A DNA stretch of 64,000 bases from NCBI RefSeq assembly GCF_902150065.1, contig NC_043996.1, positions 17,766,985 through 17,830,984 of the forward strand, read 5' to 3'. Position 1 is the stretch's first letter, and each line of letters starts with the position of its first letter. The notes beneath the pieces were generated by a model. That model saw nothing but the letters and a program-made list of their open reading frames with translations, ran no database searches and was not told where the DNA came from. Shown one piece after another: positions 20,935 to 32,597 of this stretch. The position numbers and the translations under genes were made by a program. The stretch is from Myripristis murdjan. Taxonomy: Eukaryota > Chordata > Actinopteri > Holocentriformes > Holocentridae.

Positions 20935-21142
20935 CCCTAACGAAAAATCCCTATAATATTCCTATAGTAATTCTATAGGGAGGTGATTCTAGTATCAGAC
21001 TTTATTTTTCTCTATCATACATGGTACCACTATAACATTCCTACAATGCGTCTATGATATTCCTATAGGGACTGTGACAATGGTATATAGTCCTACATCC
21101 TAAAAATCATTATAGGATTTCTATAGTTCTTTTTCGTTAGGG
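20935..21142. mobile_element. 208-bp miniature inverted-repeat element in the scg2b 3' UTR
   Basis: The ends are inverted copies: the left starts CCCTAACGAAAAATCCCTAT and the complement of the right starts CCCTAACGAAAAAGAACTAT, with the first 13 bases identical. The interior is filled with inverted copies of CCTATAG/CTATAGG (near 20963, 20973, 21061 and 21120), so it can fold on itself. A dinucleotide TG flanks both ends; no longer target duplication is visible. It has no coding capacity. The superfamily is not assigned. Confidence 0.7.
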
Positions 21143-21277
21143 TGATATTTGTAATACCGGCTATAATTCATATAATAGAAATTGGCAATGTAAACTAGAT
21201 CACGTCCACCAGACTGGTTATTTTTGAGACAGTATAAACATTATATTCATATGTCGTGCGTCTTGCGAGGTGATAGG

Positions 21278-23095
21278 CTACATCCCAGCCACTGGTTTCC
21301 CACGGTGCTCCATCTCTTCCTCATTCACGGTCTGTGGAGCCGAGGTCTCGGCCGCTATCTCATCTTTCCCCTGCGTCTCTGTGGGCATTATCTTCTCCTC
21401 TGTGGCAACCTCGGTTTCCCTCTTGGCCACTGCGCTTCTGTCACTGTCCACTTGCCCTAAGTAATCCTTCATCGCTTGCTCGTACAGCTCATATGGGAAC
21501 TGTCCTTTCAGCTGCGCCTGGGTGTCCCGCTTGGTGATGGTATTGGGGTACTCTGTAAGGATTTTGGCGGCCAGGTAGGTTGTCACCTCGTCTTCCACGT
21601 CATCATCATCACCGTCACCGACATCTGTCTGTCGTTTCAGGGGCATTTTGTTGAGCTCGGATAAAAATAAGTTCTCCCTGCGTCCAGAGGGAGAGGGGAT
21701 TTTAGCTGGAGCTGGTGCTGAGTTTGCAGCCGGAGCGGACGCACCTGGTTCCCTGTCCGGGGAGGAAGCGGGCTTCAGGGGTCTCTGCATCACGGGATAC
21801 TCGTTACTGATAGTCTCCACACCGATGATGTCCAAAAAGTCCTCTCTGTCCATGTCCTCAGGGGCAGTCTTGCTCTTCAGCGGCAGTCTCCGGCTGAAGT
21901 ATCTGATCTTGGGTGTCTGGCCGGTCCTGTAGTGAGTTGAGCCTTGGGGGTGGCGGTGCAGCTTTCTAAGCTCCTCTGTGATCAGCATATCGATTAGGTC
22001 CTGCGGTGGGACGTGGAGCTTTAGGGAGAGCTCCAGCAACTCTTTCACTGTCCGAGGATCCACAATGGAGGGGCGTATCAGTCTCTTTTTCTGCTCCCCG
22101 GTGTTATCCCTCTTCTGCGTCTGGTCACTCATCTCCAGGACCTTCAGAAGGTAGTAATCCACCAGCTTGGTGTCATCATCAGCCTCCTCTTGGTCCTGGC
22201 TTGCACGGCGTTGCATCTCTTCTCTCTCTATTTCCTCCTGCTCAGCTGCGTCACTCAGCGCCCTGTCCATCTCTTCACGGTTCCCATTCACCATCTCCTC
22301 TGTCTCCTCTCTCTCCTCCACGGGGACCCAGTCCTCTCCTCCAGCCACATCATCGTAGGCCAGGTTTCTGAGGCTGACCATGTCCTCATCCTCCTCTTCA
22401 TCATCGTCCCCGAAGACGTCTCTCTTTTGGCCAGTGGTGGTGGGCATCCTCCCGAGCTCTTCGAAGATGGAGCGTAAATTTGCGAGGCTCTGCGGGGTGT
22501 ACTGCTCGTCCAGATCTTCCGTAGCCCGTTTGTAAGCGTCTCTGTTCTCCTCGTCCTCAAACATCAGCGGGTATTTCTTGTGGGGTCTGGGCAAGTTACC
22601 GTAGTCTACAGGTGCGCTGACGGGGCTGCCAGTTTCTTTGGTGCGGTGCCTGTATGTGCGGCGGTCGCTCCTGGGTGCCGCTGGAGAGCTGGGGTTGGTG
22701 TCCCTCCCGGCTTGTTCCTGGAGAGACTTGAGCAGGGCTTTCACCAGCTGCTCAGCGGAAACGTCCTGCCTCTGGGCGGCGGGTGGAGACTGACGGTCCC
22801 CGGCGCCTTCATTCTGGAGCGAGGCAAGCTGGAGCAGGACGCGGAACTTGTCCACTTCGTCATAATCCGTTGGCTCTGGTCGGCCCCCGTTCCGCTGCTT
22901 CAGGTTTTCAATGTACTCCAGGGCTTTGATCATGTCTGGGCTGGGCGGATAGGCAGCCGGCAGACCCTCACTTTCTCCGCCTCGGAGCCTGTGGTGGCGG
23001 GGAAGAGACGCCGCCTGCACGGCGCATTCATGGAGGAGGAAGGCCAGCAGGACTACGGCTCCTCCGACGGGCAACTTGAGGTGGAAATGCAGCAT
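21278..23095 (-). CDS. scg2b: Secretogranin II, precursor of secretoneurin (b paralogue likely)
   Basis: A single coding exon of 605 residues with a strongly hydrophobic signal peptide (residues 1-28). Secretogranin II is an acidic granin of dense-core vesicles in neurons and endocrine cells, cut at dibasic sites into peptides. Secretoneurin occupies residues 191-223 (DNA 22427-22525), starts ATEDLDEQYTPQSLANLRSI and is framed by KR at 189-190 and KR at 224-225. A very acidic EM66-like stretch follows (GDDDEEEDED). Conserved blocks DMIKALEYIENLK and VKELLELSLKLHVPPQDLIDML are also typical of SCG2. The N-terminal ATEDLDEQ rather than TNE makes this the teleost b form, as I recall it. An acceptor (ctacag) at 23109-23114 lies just before the ATG, as in other SCG2 genes whose whole coding region sits in exon 2. 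Long open frames on the opposite strand here are shadows. Confidence 0.95.
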   Translation of the reverse strand: MLHFHLKLPVGGAVVLLAFLLHECAVQAASLPRHHRLRGGESEGLPAAYPPSPDMIKALEYIENLKQRNGGRPEPTDYDEVDKFRVLLQLASLQNEGAGDRQSPPAAQRQDVSAEQLVKALLKSLQEQAGRDTNPSSPAAPRSDRRTYRHRTKETGSPVSAPVDYGNLPRPHKKYPLMFEDEENRDAYKRATEDLDEQYTPQSLANLRSIFEELGRMPTTTGQKRDVFGDDDEEEDEDMVSLRNLAYDDVAGGEDWVPVEEREETEEMVNGNREEMDRALSDAAEQEEIEREEMQRRASQDQEEADDDTKLVDYYLLKVLEMSDQTQKRDNTGEQKKRLIRPSIVDPRTVKELLELSLKLHVPPQDLIDMLITEELRKLHRHPQGSTHYRTGQTPKIRYFSRRLPLKSKTAPEDMDREDFLDIIGVETISNEYPVMQRPLKPASSPDREPGASAPAANSAPAPAKIPSPSGRRENLFLSELNKMPLKRQTDVGDGDDDDVEDEVTTYLAAKILTEYPNTITKRDTQAQLKGQFPYELYEQAMKDYLGQVDSDRSAVAKRETEVATEEKIMPTETQGKDEIAAETSAPQTVNEEEMEHRGKPVAGM

Positions 23096-23646
23096 TATAG
23101 GCTATTACCTGTAGATCAAGAGAGTAAGCAATACATATTAGTGAAGCATAACAGCCTTCAGCGCGGCAAAGACAAAATACTTAAAGCAGAATGATATGCT
23201 TTCCCCAGTTATTTTGGCCAATACTCACTCGGTAGCCACATATACAAGCACAAGGGGTTTGTTTTGAAACAATTTGTATGCCTATCAGGGAGTTTCGCTT
23301 GGCAAATTGAATGGTATGATGCTGTGCTTGAAGTGATACAGTCTACATCGCTGGATGAGTCACTGCCCGCGTTGTTATGGGCAACCGCAGCATCCGATTT
23401 CGTCTTCACATCATAAACCCCAATTGGAAAAACACAGCCTTTTACGTGTGTTAGTTTAATTGGCAACGAATTCCTCATTACCATCGATCTCAGCTTGTTG
23501 AGAATGTTCTTATAACAAAGATAAGGCTCACGAATAGATTAGCAAGATCTGCGATAACACCGTGTAAAAAGACTTCCTTCCAACCCAGTTCGTCTGATTG
23601 ATTTTAGCCTATAAATTAACAAATTCCAATGGGAATATTGTCTTAC

Positions 23647-23775
23647 CTTTGGCAATAAAGCTCAAACAGCAGTGAAGGTGTATGGCATCTCCTCTGGAGC
23701 GCTACTGTTCTGTTTTCAGCACTTGGACAGCTCCCCTCGTTATATGAGGCAACACCTGACTACCGCGTCATCGCA
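23647..23775 (-). promoter_or_regulatory. scg2b: scg2b promoter and non-coding exon 1
   Basis: On the minus strand a CTCATATAAC TATA box lies at about 23739-23748, with a TGACGCG half-CRE about 20 bases further upstream (23764-23770). About 65 bases downstream of the predicted start is a good donor (AAAG|gtaagac, exon end at 23647). SCG2 genes of mammals have a TATA-type promoter with a CRE and a short untranslated first exon, so this arrangement fits. The start near 23712 is inferred from the TATA spacing. Confidence 0.65.
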
Positions 23776-26700
23776 GGGCGCACGCAATAGTCAGTCGTAA
23801 GAAATCCATATAAATGATTCAGGCTTATGATATGGCATGCTAAGCAGCTCGGTAAATTATAAATAGCTCTCGGTGTTGTCCGTTGCACAGCGCCGGTCTC
23901 TATAGGCTATTTAATGGAGAGATCTTTTAAAAACTGGAGGCAGATACATTGGCCTCAGGGTTGCAAGCCCTATCTCTGGCAATATGACAGATCTTTTAGT
24001 GAATACTCTTTCATTCATCAAGATGTTTCACCAATCCCTTATGCATGAACACACAACACTTTTAAGGAGAGTTCATAATGTGACGCGACGCTCATTCATG
24101 TCTTTTTTCAACACAGCGTATGTAAATACCGACACATTCTGACACAACATTGTTCTTGTATTAACCCATGTTACGCTGCAGATTAACACACATCTGTCTT
24201 ATCCCGAAGTAAAGACATGGTTGCAGGGACGATGTCACTCTCTCTTTGTACCAGTGAAGGTATGCAATAGCTCCTTCTTATTCATTAGGTTGTAAAACAT
24301 CAGCGCAGGCAACCTTATCTGATCCAGTTCTTGTCACGGCAGATGAAGAGTTAAGCCCGCCAGCGATGACTCACAGGCTAAAACCACCACGGAATTGCTG
24401 TCGCAGTTTAGCCCTCTCTCTCTTTCTCTCTCTCTGCGGACAGAGACGGTGATAAACGCCCTCTCGGCTGGGGACCAAAGCTCCGGCACTCCGCAGGTCG
24501 ACAAGATAAAGAGGCCACAAAGGGAGAGCCGTCAGTAAAAGGTCACGGTTGGGTTGAAGACAACGTTTCTGATGGGATCAAAGCAATGTCGAGCACTTAA
24601 ATGTGTCTTTCACCACCTGTCAAAGACTGCTCATAACCTTTGATATGAGAATATCATGTAGATTTAATAAGCAAAGACACAAAGTCATCAGCATCATCAT
24701 CATCATCATGGCTGTATTTGTGCAGCAGGCACTCTTTGGACAGTTACAAGGTGTGAATGATGCAGAAGCAAACAAACATCACGAAGTCCATCTATATAAC
24801 AAATCATCTGTGCTGTGCTGACTTCCCTAAGCAACGTTCAGAATTCATATTAAGTCCCTTTTGAAAATGTAATCTTTATCCTGATCTGAAGAAAAGTTTT
24901 GCCCTCCTATTTGCAAATGCCTCAACACCTTTTGATTTTAAATAATGGAAGCAGTCAAAAGAGCTTCATCTATGCACATTGAAAATGAAATTTAGGTGCA
25001 TAGGCAGGCATCTATAAACTGGAGCCAAAGCGTTTCTTTAATTTAATCAATAAAATCTTTAATTCCAATGTTTTTATTGGAATACTCTACTTAGGCTGTG
25101 GTTAGCCCATTTGTGGTTTGTCTTTCAGGCTTAATTCTTTGTTGGTATCTTCCTGCGAGCCCACCAGATGGTCAATCAAATGGATTAGGCCAATTCCATC
25201 CTAATTGATGTGCCAACAACTTCTTTAGGCTCCCATGTAGCATTTAAAGTGAATCCAACTGACACCCTCCATCTTTCAGTCCAGCTCTGCTCCCTCCCGC
25301 CCCCCCCAGTCTCACTGCACATCCAATCTCATCCCACATGGCCCTTATTTGGAGCATGTTGCAATGCTTTTACACCCATTAAAGTAGTATTAGAATTGAG
25401 TGCCCACTTAATCTCTTCTCCTCTCCCTCATCGGTGCCTCACATACAGTTTCATAACGAGGGGACCTTGACACTGTTGTGTGCTGTTTTTTTCCCTGAGT
25501 TTTACATCAGCTGCCTGCTCTCCAGGGAGAAGGAGCAGCATAGAGCCTCCTGACGTTAACAGGCACATCCATCTGCTCGGTGACTGGCTGCTGTGCCTGC
25601 TCGCCTGTCTTAAGTTCCTCTGGGGGTGTGTGTGTGTGTCTGCACAAAAGAAAGGGGAGCAGAGTGAATCACAGAGAGAGGCAGAGAAAGAGATGTGGTG
25701 TCATTTGAAAGATGAGTTGTATAATCCCGCAGCATCATTCCTCTGACATCACATCTCTCCATTCATAAAAAAACACAGCCTCCACCTAGAGGGACATTAG
25801 TGATTCCAGAGGTCATGACAGCCAGCACGCTGTAGTATCAATCAGGTTACATTCTGTAGCATCCTCATCAGGAAATGAATGTTTGGTGGAATGAGCTCAT
25901 TTTCTGCTATCAGTCTTAGGGTGGAAATAATGAAAAGGAACAAAAACAGTAGGGTTTCATGGAGATAAATTCAAATTTTCAGCTCAGTATGTGGCTTGGG
26001 ATGCTGATTGATGGCACTGTCGTATATGTGAGCATAAACGTGAAGAAAGGAGATGTTATACGCAAAGAAAGGAGTCAAGAAAAAACCTTTTTAGAGTTTT
26101 CTTGTCGAGATTAAGGGAGTATTTGCTCAGTTGAAAATAACTGCGTCTTTCTGTTTCGTGATTTGTTATGTCCTGGGTTCTCGCAAGTGCACAGAAACGC
26201 GCACACATGCGTATCTGTATGTTTGCCTCAGTGGCTGAGACTCTCAAAAACTGGGCTTGTCATTGGTACAGTGTCTGCTAAAAATAACTCGTCATGTGGC
26301 TGTTGTGATCGCTGTGTGTGTGACTGATCATGCATCACAACAAATCAACAGACAAACAAATGCTTGCACGAGCTCTCTGCAGTGCATTTTAGTGGGAAAT
26401 TAGGTATTTCTTCAAGATTGCCCATGCCATTGTCTAAGCAGTGGGCATTTTTTTGGTCACCATTGCTATCCAAGAATGTTCACAACAGGAAAAATCATCT
26501 CCAGTATAGCCAGATGGCAAAATTAATGTTGAAAGTCTGGTTGACGAACTTGTGACTTTAACTTGTCTGTCCATGTGTATGTGAGCCTCAAAGTAAACCA
26601 TCCTATTAGCATCTATTTCTAGTTTTCAATGTGGAATGGTGATTTGAGTTTACATTTGGATTTGAAAAATACCTCTTTCATTTGAAGGCATTTCACATTG

Positions 26701-28646
26701 TGTGTGGGTGTTGTCTTGTAGCTATCCATCCGTCTATCTATCTGTCGGTCTTTGTTTATGTTATGCCATCCCCCCGGGCACTATGATTATTCTTCATGCT
26801 GGATCAGAGGGTTTTAAACTCAATTCGCAGCAGGTCCCTGGTGACAGAGGATTCACTGGCTGAATCTGTGATTTTTCTCCAGGGCTCGTCGTGTGCTGTC
26901 AGTGTGCATCGTGCTATACAGACCAACACAGCTACTTAAGAAAGTGGAAAACAATAGACACATTACCAGTGGTGGGTGTTGTACTGTTATTGTTAATCTG
27001 CTGAATGATTTTACTGAATAATAATCTATCTATGGATCTGCTGGATGCTACTCTTGTTCTCTCATTGTCTATTTCTTTGTTTTCCTGTTTCACACTCTTC
27101 CTATTTACTGCTTTCTCCCTCTCCCTCACGTCGCCTCTAATTGCTTCTCCTTCATCATTTCATATCCTCTGCCAATACCCCTCCCTATCCCTATCCCTTT
27201 CCTCCTCCTCCTCCTCCTTTATGTCACTACAAGCACAGCAGTGGCGAGGGATGCCGCCTCTAACTTCATGTGAGTCAAAGCTGTGAGGAAGACGAATTAG
27301 CTCAATAAAAGCTGATGTGCTTCAAGAAAAACCCGTGTAAACACACATACAAACACAAACACCAGAAGCTAAGGTCAGAGGTGTGAAGTGCGAGGTGTGT
27401 GTGCTTCAGTGTAATGGTTTCGGCTTTCGGATTTCATACATGCATGTCTATTATGCTGTGACCCACACAGAAAATTAATAAGATGATCCCACTGCAAGAG
27501 AGAGAAAGGTGACAGGTGTGGGAGGCCACATGTGGTAGCTCTTCCCATTGTCTCCTTTTGTTTGTTTTCATCCGCTTCTCCCCCTCCCTCGCCCCTCCTC
27601 CTCCCACTCTTCTCACCCAGCATCATGAGGTGCGGAGAGAATAGCACGCCCGTTGTCATGGCTCACCTTCTTTTGAACTACGGTCGCCATGGTGACGCTG
27701 CCTCACAACCTCTCGTCGTCTTTTCCACCTTTTCAACCTCGTTTCCACCTTTTCCACCTGTCACTGTCCTTCTCTTCCCCCCATCTCAGACGCTCCGTTT
27801 CCAAGGCTCGGCGCTTTCTTAGACGCTTACCCTCTCCCTCTTATGCCAATTATCATGGTAAAACATGGTCCCTGTTCTCAGGAGCCAGGTGGCTTTGATG
27901 GGGAACATAGATTGTGGTGATTAGGACTGGAATATGTTGTTTGAGCCATTAGGACAGAGGAGTATAGAGTGAAAATAAGGAGGGGAGAAGTGCACTATTT
28001 TGAGCATTATGGGGAGGTGAGAAGAAGAGCAAAGGAAAGGAAAGAAGGTGGGGAGTCTGTGCGCACTTAGTCTGTTTGAAAAGGGCACATGTCCACATAA
28101 TGCCAGAGGAATTTAGCAGAAGACCTGTGTGAGGGGGCTGAATATCTCTGCACTAATGAGACCAACTTTGCCAGCTGAGCCTTTATTCTTCTCCAATCAA
28201 TGCTCACTGTTTCATTCCCTCTCGTACAAACTAACACTCGTGTAAATTAAAGCTTGTAATTTGTCACTTTGTTCCTCTCTCAAGCACCTTTTTTTTTACT
28301 GTCGTGTGCCTACTAGGTCGCTTCCCGCATCCTGAACCTCATCTTTGCTCCCGTCCCCTCCTTGCGTCACCCCTCCTTCGCAGAATTGCTTCATCCTTGC
28401 TTGCCTTCTCACCTTCAGTTACCTCGTTCCAGCTCTTCTTTCCAGTAAACCATCAACCTCCATTTCATTCTTGCTCTTAGCTCGTTTTTATTCCCTTTCA
28501 TACCCTCTTTTCACTCCTGAGCATATTCACGGGTGTCTGTGTGTGTTCACCTTGGTTGTGTCTGACTCATCCCTATTCAAGATACTTGTGGTTGTGTGCA
28601 TGTTGTTTTTTATGATTTCTTAAAAAAAAGGCATGTTTTGTATGAG

Positions 28647-28649
<3 letters not shown>

Positions 28650-28694
<45 letters not shown>
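28650..28694 (+). repeat. (CA)n microsatellite
   Basis: About 22 CA units, uninterrupted. Confidence 0.9.
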
Positions 28695-28699
<5 letters not shown>

Positions 28700-31611
28700 A
28701 TGCGCATATGTTGGTGTTGATGGTCAGGGGCACAGTGTGACGCACTCGCTGACGTCACCAGAGGCAGAGGCAGGATGTGTTTTTTGATGAAGAAATCCTG
28801 TTAACGATACTGTGTCAAGCCAAGCCAAAAGAATGTAATGAGGAACAAAGGTCCGCTGGGAGCCGTGGGAGTCGTGATGTGGAGGATGACATTTCCTTAA
28901 AACGCGTGCCAATTAATATATTGTATGAAGTACATTTGCAAGTCATGTTTATTAATCTGTGATAATCCATCGCTTTTGAATAGATGCAGCTGTATCAAAA
29001 AGGATCCACTCCTGCTGTTGAGTAATACTTCACATATGTCTAGGAACTGCTGCGTGGGTGTATTCACACATTATAATGATGCTGGATAAAGGCAGCAAAG
29101 CCACCGTTTTCTCTCTCTGGCTGGTTTTATCTGCAAAGAATGGCCATATGTATGTAAACCAGTCCGGATGTGCAGTGTCTAGGCAACTGCGGTGGCTGTT
29201 ATGTCCATTAAAGTCTGCCACCTTTCCCCCGTCCTCCTCCACATCGCTCCATCTGGACGGACAGCGTGTTGGTGTGAGGCTGTCGGGCAGTGTGTGTGTG
29301 TGTGTGTGTGCGCTCTGTGAGTCCCTGAGTGTGTGATGCTGTTGGTAACATAAATCCTTGACCGCACTGGAGGTGTCTCATTATAGCTAATGCCCAAATA
29401 TATATGTGTGGATGGCGAATGCAGCCGTCATCGAGTTGGACAGTGACTGCAGTGTGCCACGCCCAGGGTATTTTGGGGAATGTTTTTGCTGTGAGAGTTT
29501 AAATATCCTCCCTCACGCACAAATTCTGTTCTATTTTTTGCCTCCGCACTTCATCTGTCCACTATGATCAGTCTCATTCATCTACCCTTGCCCCCCTCCC
29601 TCTCCTCCACTTCGCTTGTTTTCCCTCCTGCTCCTCTTTCTCTGCTTCATCTCCTGCCGTCCCTCTTTCTCCACTCTCCTCTTTCCTTCTTTCTTCCTTC
29701 ACCCATGTGTTATCTTTGCGGTCTCTCTCTACCACCACTCCCTGATGGCAGAGTGATGCTGCTGCCCTGGCTGCATCCCAAACCACTTGCCCCCTCGCTC
29801 CTCCACCCACCATCCCCTGCCTTCCTCCACCCCTGATGCTATAAATACCCAGCATCGGTGAGTCATCGCCCAGACATATCAGTTGCTGCCTCTCCCTCTG
29901 CATCTCCTTCCCTCCATCACCCCCTCCCTCCCCCCACTTGCCGCTTCAGTTGGGCTTATTACCAGATCTCACACATCGTCGTCCACCTCCACTTTGGCCC
30001 TCATGCTGTGCGCATCACGATGACCCAGACGAGCCAAGGCAAGGCAGTGCCTGGCACAGCGCGGTGTAGCCAAACACAGCCAAAGGTCAACTTAGCACAG
30101 TACATTTCCACCAATAACAGGCTCAGCAGGGCTGCGTGCGTTATGAGGAACACAGAGTCAGCTGAAAAGGAGAAAAAGTACAAATAACAAAGCAAGTGCG
30201 TAGTGAACTGAACTCTGATTTGCTGTTGCATTTCTCTTTAAGTAGCTTGGCTTTTTCATATTATGAAACAATGGCACATACAGTACAGGCTGTATCTCTG
30301 CTGGTTGCAGCACTTCATTGAAGCTGTCATTATTATAAGATGCCATTGTTTTATCGCTGCACCATATAGATGTCTTGTGCATCACTGTATAGACATTTCA
30401 CGATAATTAAGCAAGACATATTTGGCATCTTTTGAAACCGTGGGACCTCCTTTAAAATTTAAGTTCTGTTAGTTTGAACAAAGATCCACTCTGCATCATG
30501 TATTTAGAGGTAAAGAGTTAAATAAGTTACCACTTTTCACTGACTTCCTAATGATGCATTGGTGAAAAAAATGTGATAAAAATATGAACGAAGGTGGGCA
30601 CGTTGCTCACACCGCGATCCTGCATAAAATATAGGACAGGGAAAAGATAAATGGGCAGGGACCAGATCCTCCTGCGGATCTTTGGCACTGGAGTCTCGCC
30701 TTTTCCTCTCCGCTCACCAAGCTTGGGCCTTGCATCCAAGCTTTGTAAGTCATATCCAAACTAAACCTTGTACCCCACCGCCGCCTTGTCTGTCTTTTGT
30801 ACTCTAGCTCCATTCAGCTCCTTCCACAGTACACCACAACTTTCTGCCTCTAATCTCAGTTCCGGTTCTAACCGCAATACCATCACTTTCAGCCATGTAT
30901 GTAATTATTCTTGGCTTCACCAGCCACCGCCCACCTCTCCAGGGTTGAGAGGCAGTTCCAGTTCAGCTCAGCTCATCCTTGGGTAAACTCCAATATGGCT
31001 TATTGGCTCACAATGGAGTGTACGCACAGAGCACAAGCACAGATGAAAGTTTCTGAGCAGTTCTGAGTCACAAATTGAGAGATGGAAAGAGGAGGAGACA
31101 GAAAAAAGTTGGAATCAAGAGGTAGAGAGTGGAAGAACACACACACACATACACAAAACCACATCATACAATATGGAAGATGTCCTTCAGTCTCCTGCTC
31201 CTGTGCCGTTGTTGTCTTTGTGGTAGAGCCACTCTGATGTGTGTGCGTCAGAGCCAGTGGGCTAATGCAGGTTAGCATTATGCCTCTGACTCACACACTG
31301 GTCCCATAGGGTTGGATGGAGAGGAGAGAAGCACTTGTCTCTGTGTTCTTGCCTTTTACTGCTCCATATTGAGAGATATGCAAAAACACTGTAGACAAAG
31401 CAAGCATTCTTCTTTTCACCACCCATGTTCTTTCCTATAGCCTTCTTATAGACTCTTCGTTAGTGAGATGAGTGTGTCAAATAAAGGACTGCATTTCTTC
31501 CTACAGACAATATGGAGGAATGAAGGACACCAGGCTTTGATTGCAGTTTAGTCTTGTAACTGAACTCACAGTGCATAATGTATTTGGCAATGTAATCTTT
31601 AAATGTACTCA

Positions 31612-31870
31612 CTGTTTGGGCTGTGCAATAAATTGATATTCAGATTTTGGATATTGTCATATAGTAATAATGACATAAGCATGGTCTTCTCCTGGTTTTA
31701 AAGGCTGCATTAGAGAAAAGGGACGCAATTTTCTGAACTTATTAGGCTGTTCCAGCTGTTATTTGCTTCTAACTGCTTGGCCAGCATATCCACATTACTA
31801 TTGATTATTTATCAGAAATTTATTGTCTGTAAATATCTTATGAAAGCACAATAGTCATCACAGTAGGAGT
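31612..31870. mobile_element. Miniature DNA-transposon-like repeat, copy B
   Basis: It shares with copy A (8786-9157) and copy C (40765-41010) the block ggctgyrytrsagwaaagg...TTATTAGRCTGTTCYAGCTGTT and the preceding TGATAT-rich part. The ends are eroded and the boundaries approximate. Confidence 0.5.
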
Positions 31871-32367
31871 TTGTTAGAAAATAAGTGTTTTGTATCTTCC
31901 ATCACCCAAACTGAAACTAAGAAAAACAAATCAATCTGACTGGAAAATGACGTGAGGTTTTTTGTGTGGTTTTAGTGTTTCCATAGAACTTTGATAATGC
32001 AATTATTGATTATGGCTTGAATGTAATAAAACTAATGGCGGGGCTCTTCATTTTGCTTCAGTAACTGCTGCTACCCAAGCAGAGCCTTGCTGATACCTAA
32101 GAGTGACATGTGATCAGGGCTCGGTTTCCAAAGACAATCAAATTTCATCGTTGACACAATGAAGACAATTGTGCGTAGATGCGTTTAGGGAACCTGGTTT
32201 CATAACATAGACAGTGTGCTAGCAGGTGGAAGTGGAGGTAATGGTTATGCTTTGTGTGAAAGAAAAATCCTTTGTTTACCAGCTCAGATGGGGTAACTCC
32301 CAGATCTGCATATTCTGTTTGCATCAACATGCCACACGACAGTGCACACACATTCACAAACCAGATC

Positions 32368-32368
<1 letters not shown>

Positions 32369-32429
<61 letters not shown>
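32369..32429 (+). repeat. Compound (CT)n(CA)n microsatellite
   Basis: About 11 CT units run directly into about 19 CA units. Confidence 0.9.
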
Positions 32430-32430
<1 letters not shown>

Positions 32431-32597
32431 TGGCCTTCGTTACCATAGAAACTCTGGTTTCAGGACATGATTGCTATCAAGTCACTGATTGTATTAGTCA
32501 CACGTTGTGCCTGGTAGAATATGTTCAGGTGTTCAACACAGATACACATATACCTCTGAAAACAAACAGCTAAATGAGCACAAATTACAACACAAAC

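Larger units (their letters stand above)
19682..21277. other. Converging 3' UTRs of ap1s3 and scg2b
   Basis: No coding region. T runs occur at about 19793-19817 and 20277-20297. A possible ap1s3 signal ATTAAA is at 20482-20487 and a minus-strand AATAAA (scg2b) is at 20687-20692, so the two transcripts would end about 200 bases apart. A miniature element lies at 20935-21142. Confidence 0.5.
23776..32597. other. Gene-poor interval between scg2b and the acsl3 3' end
   Basis: About 8.8 kb without a recognisable gene, tRNA or other RNA. It holds CA/TG microsatellites (28650-28694, 29289-29311, 32391-32429), a CT tract (32369-32391), several C/T-rich tracts between about 27,000 and 30,000, and one miniature element copy near 31612. 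KCNE4, which lies in this interval in mammals, was looked for and not found. Confidence 0.6.

Noticed and set aside
22580-23194. 204-codon open frame on the plus strand opposite scg2b
   Set aside because: It is antisense to a well-supported gene, resembles no known protein and follows from the GC-rich third positions of scg2b.
29574-29903. 109-codon frame on the minus strand rich in Glu, Lys and Arg
   Set aside because: It is the complement of C/T-rich low-complexity DNA, with no start context, domain or splice structure.
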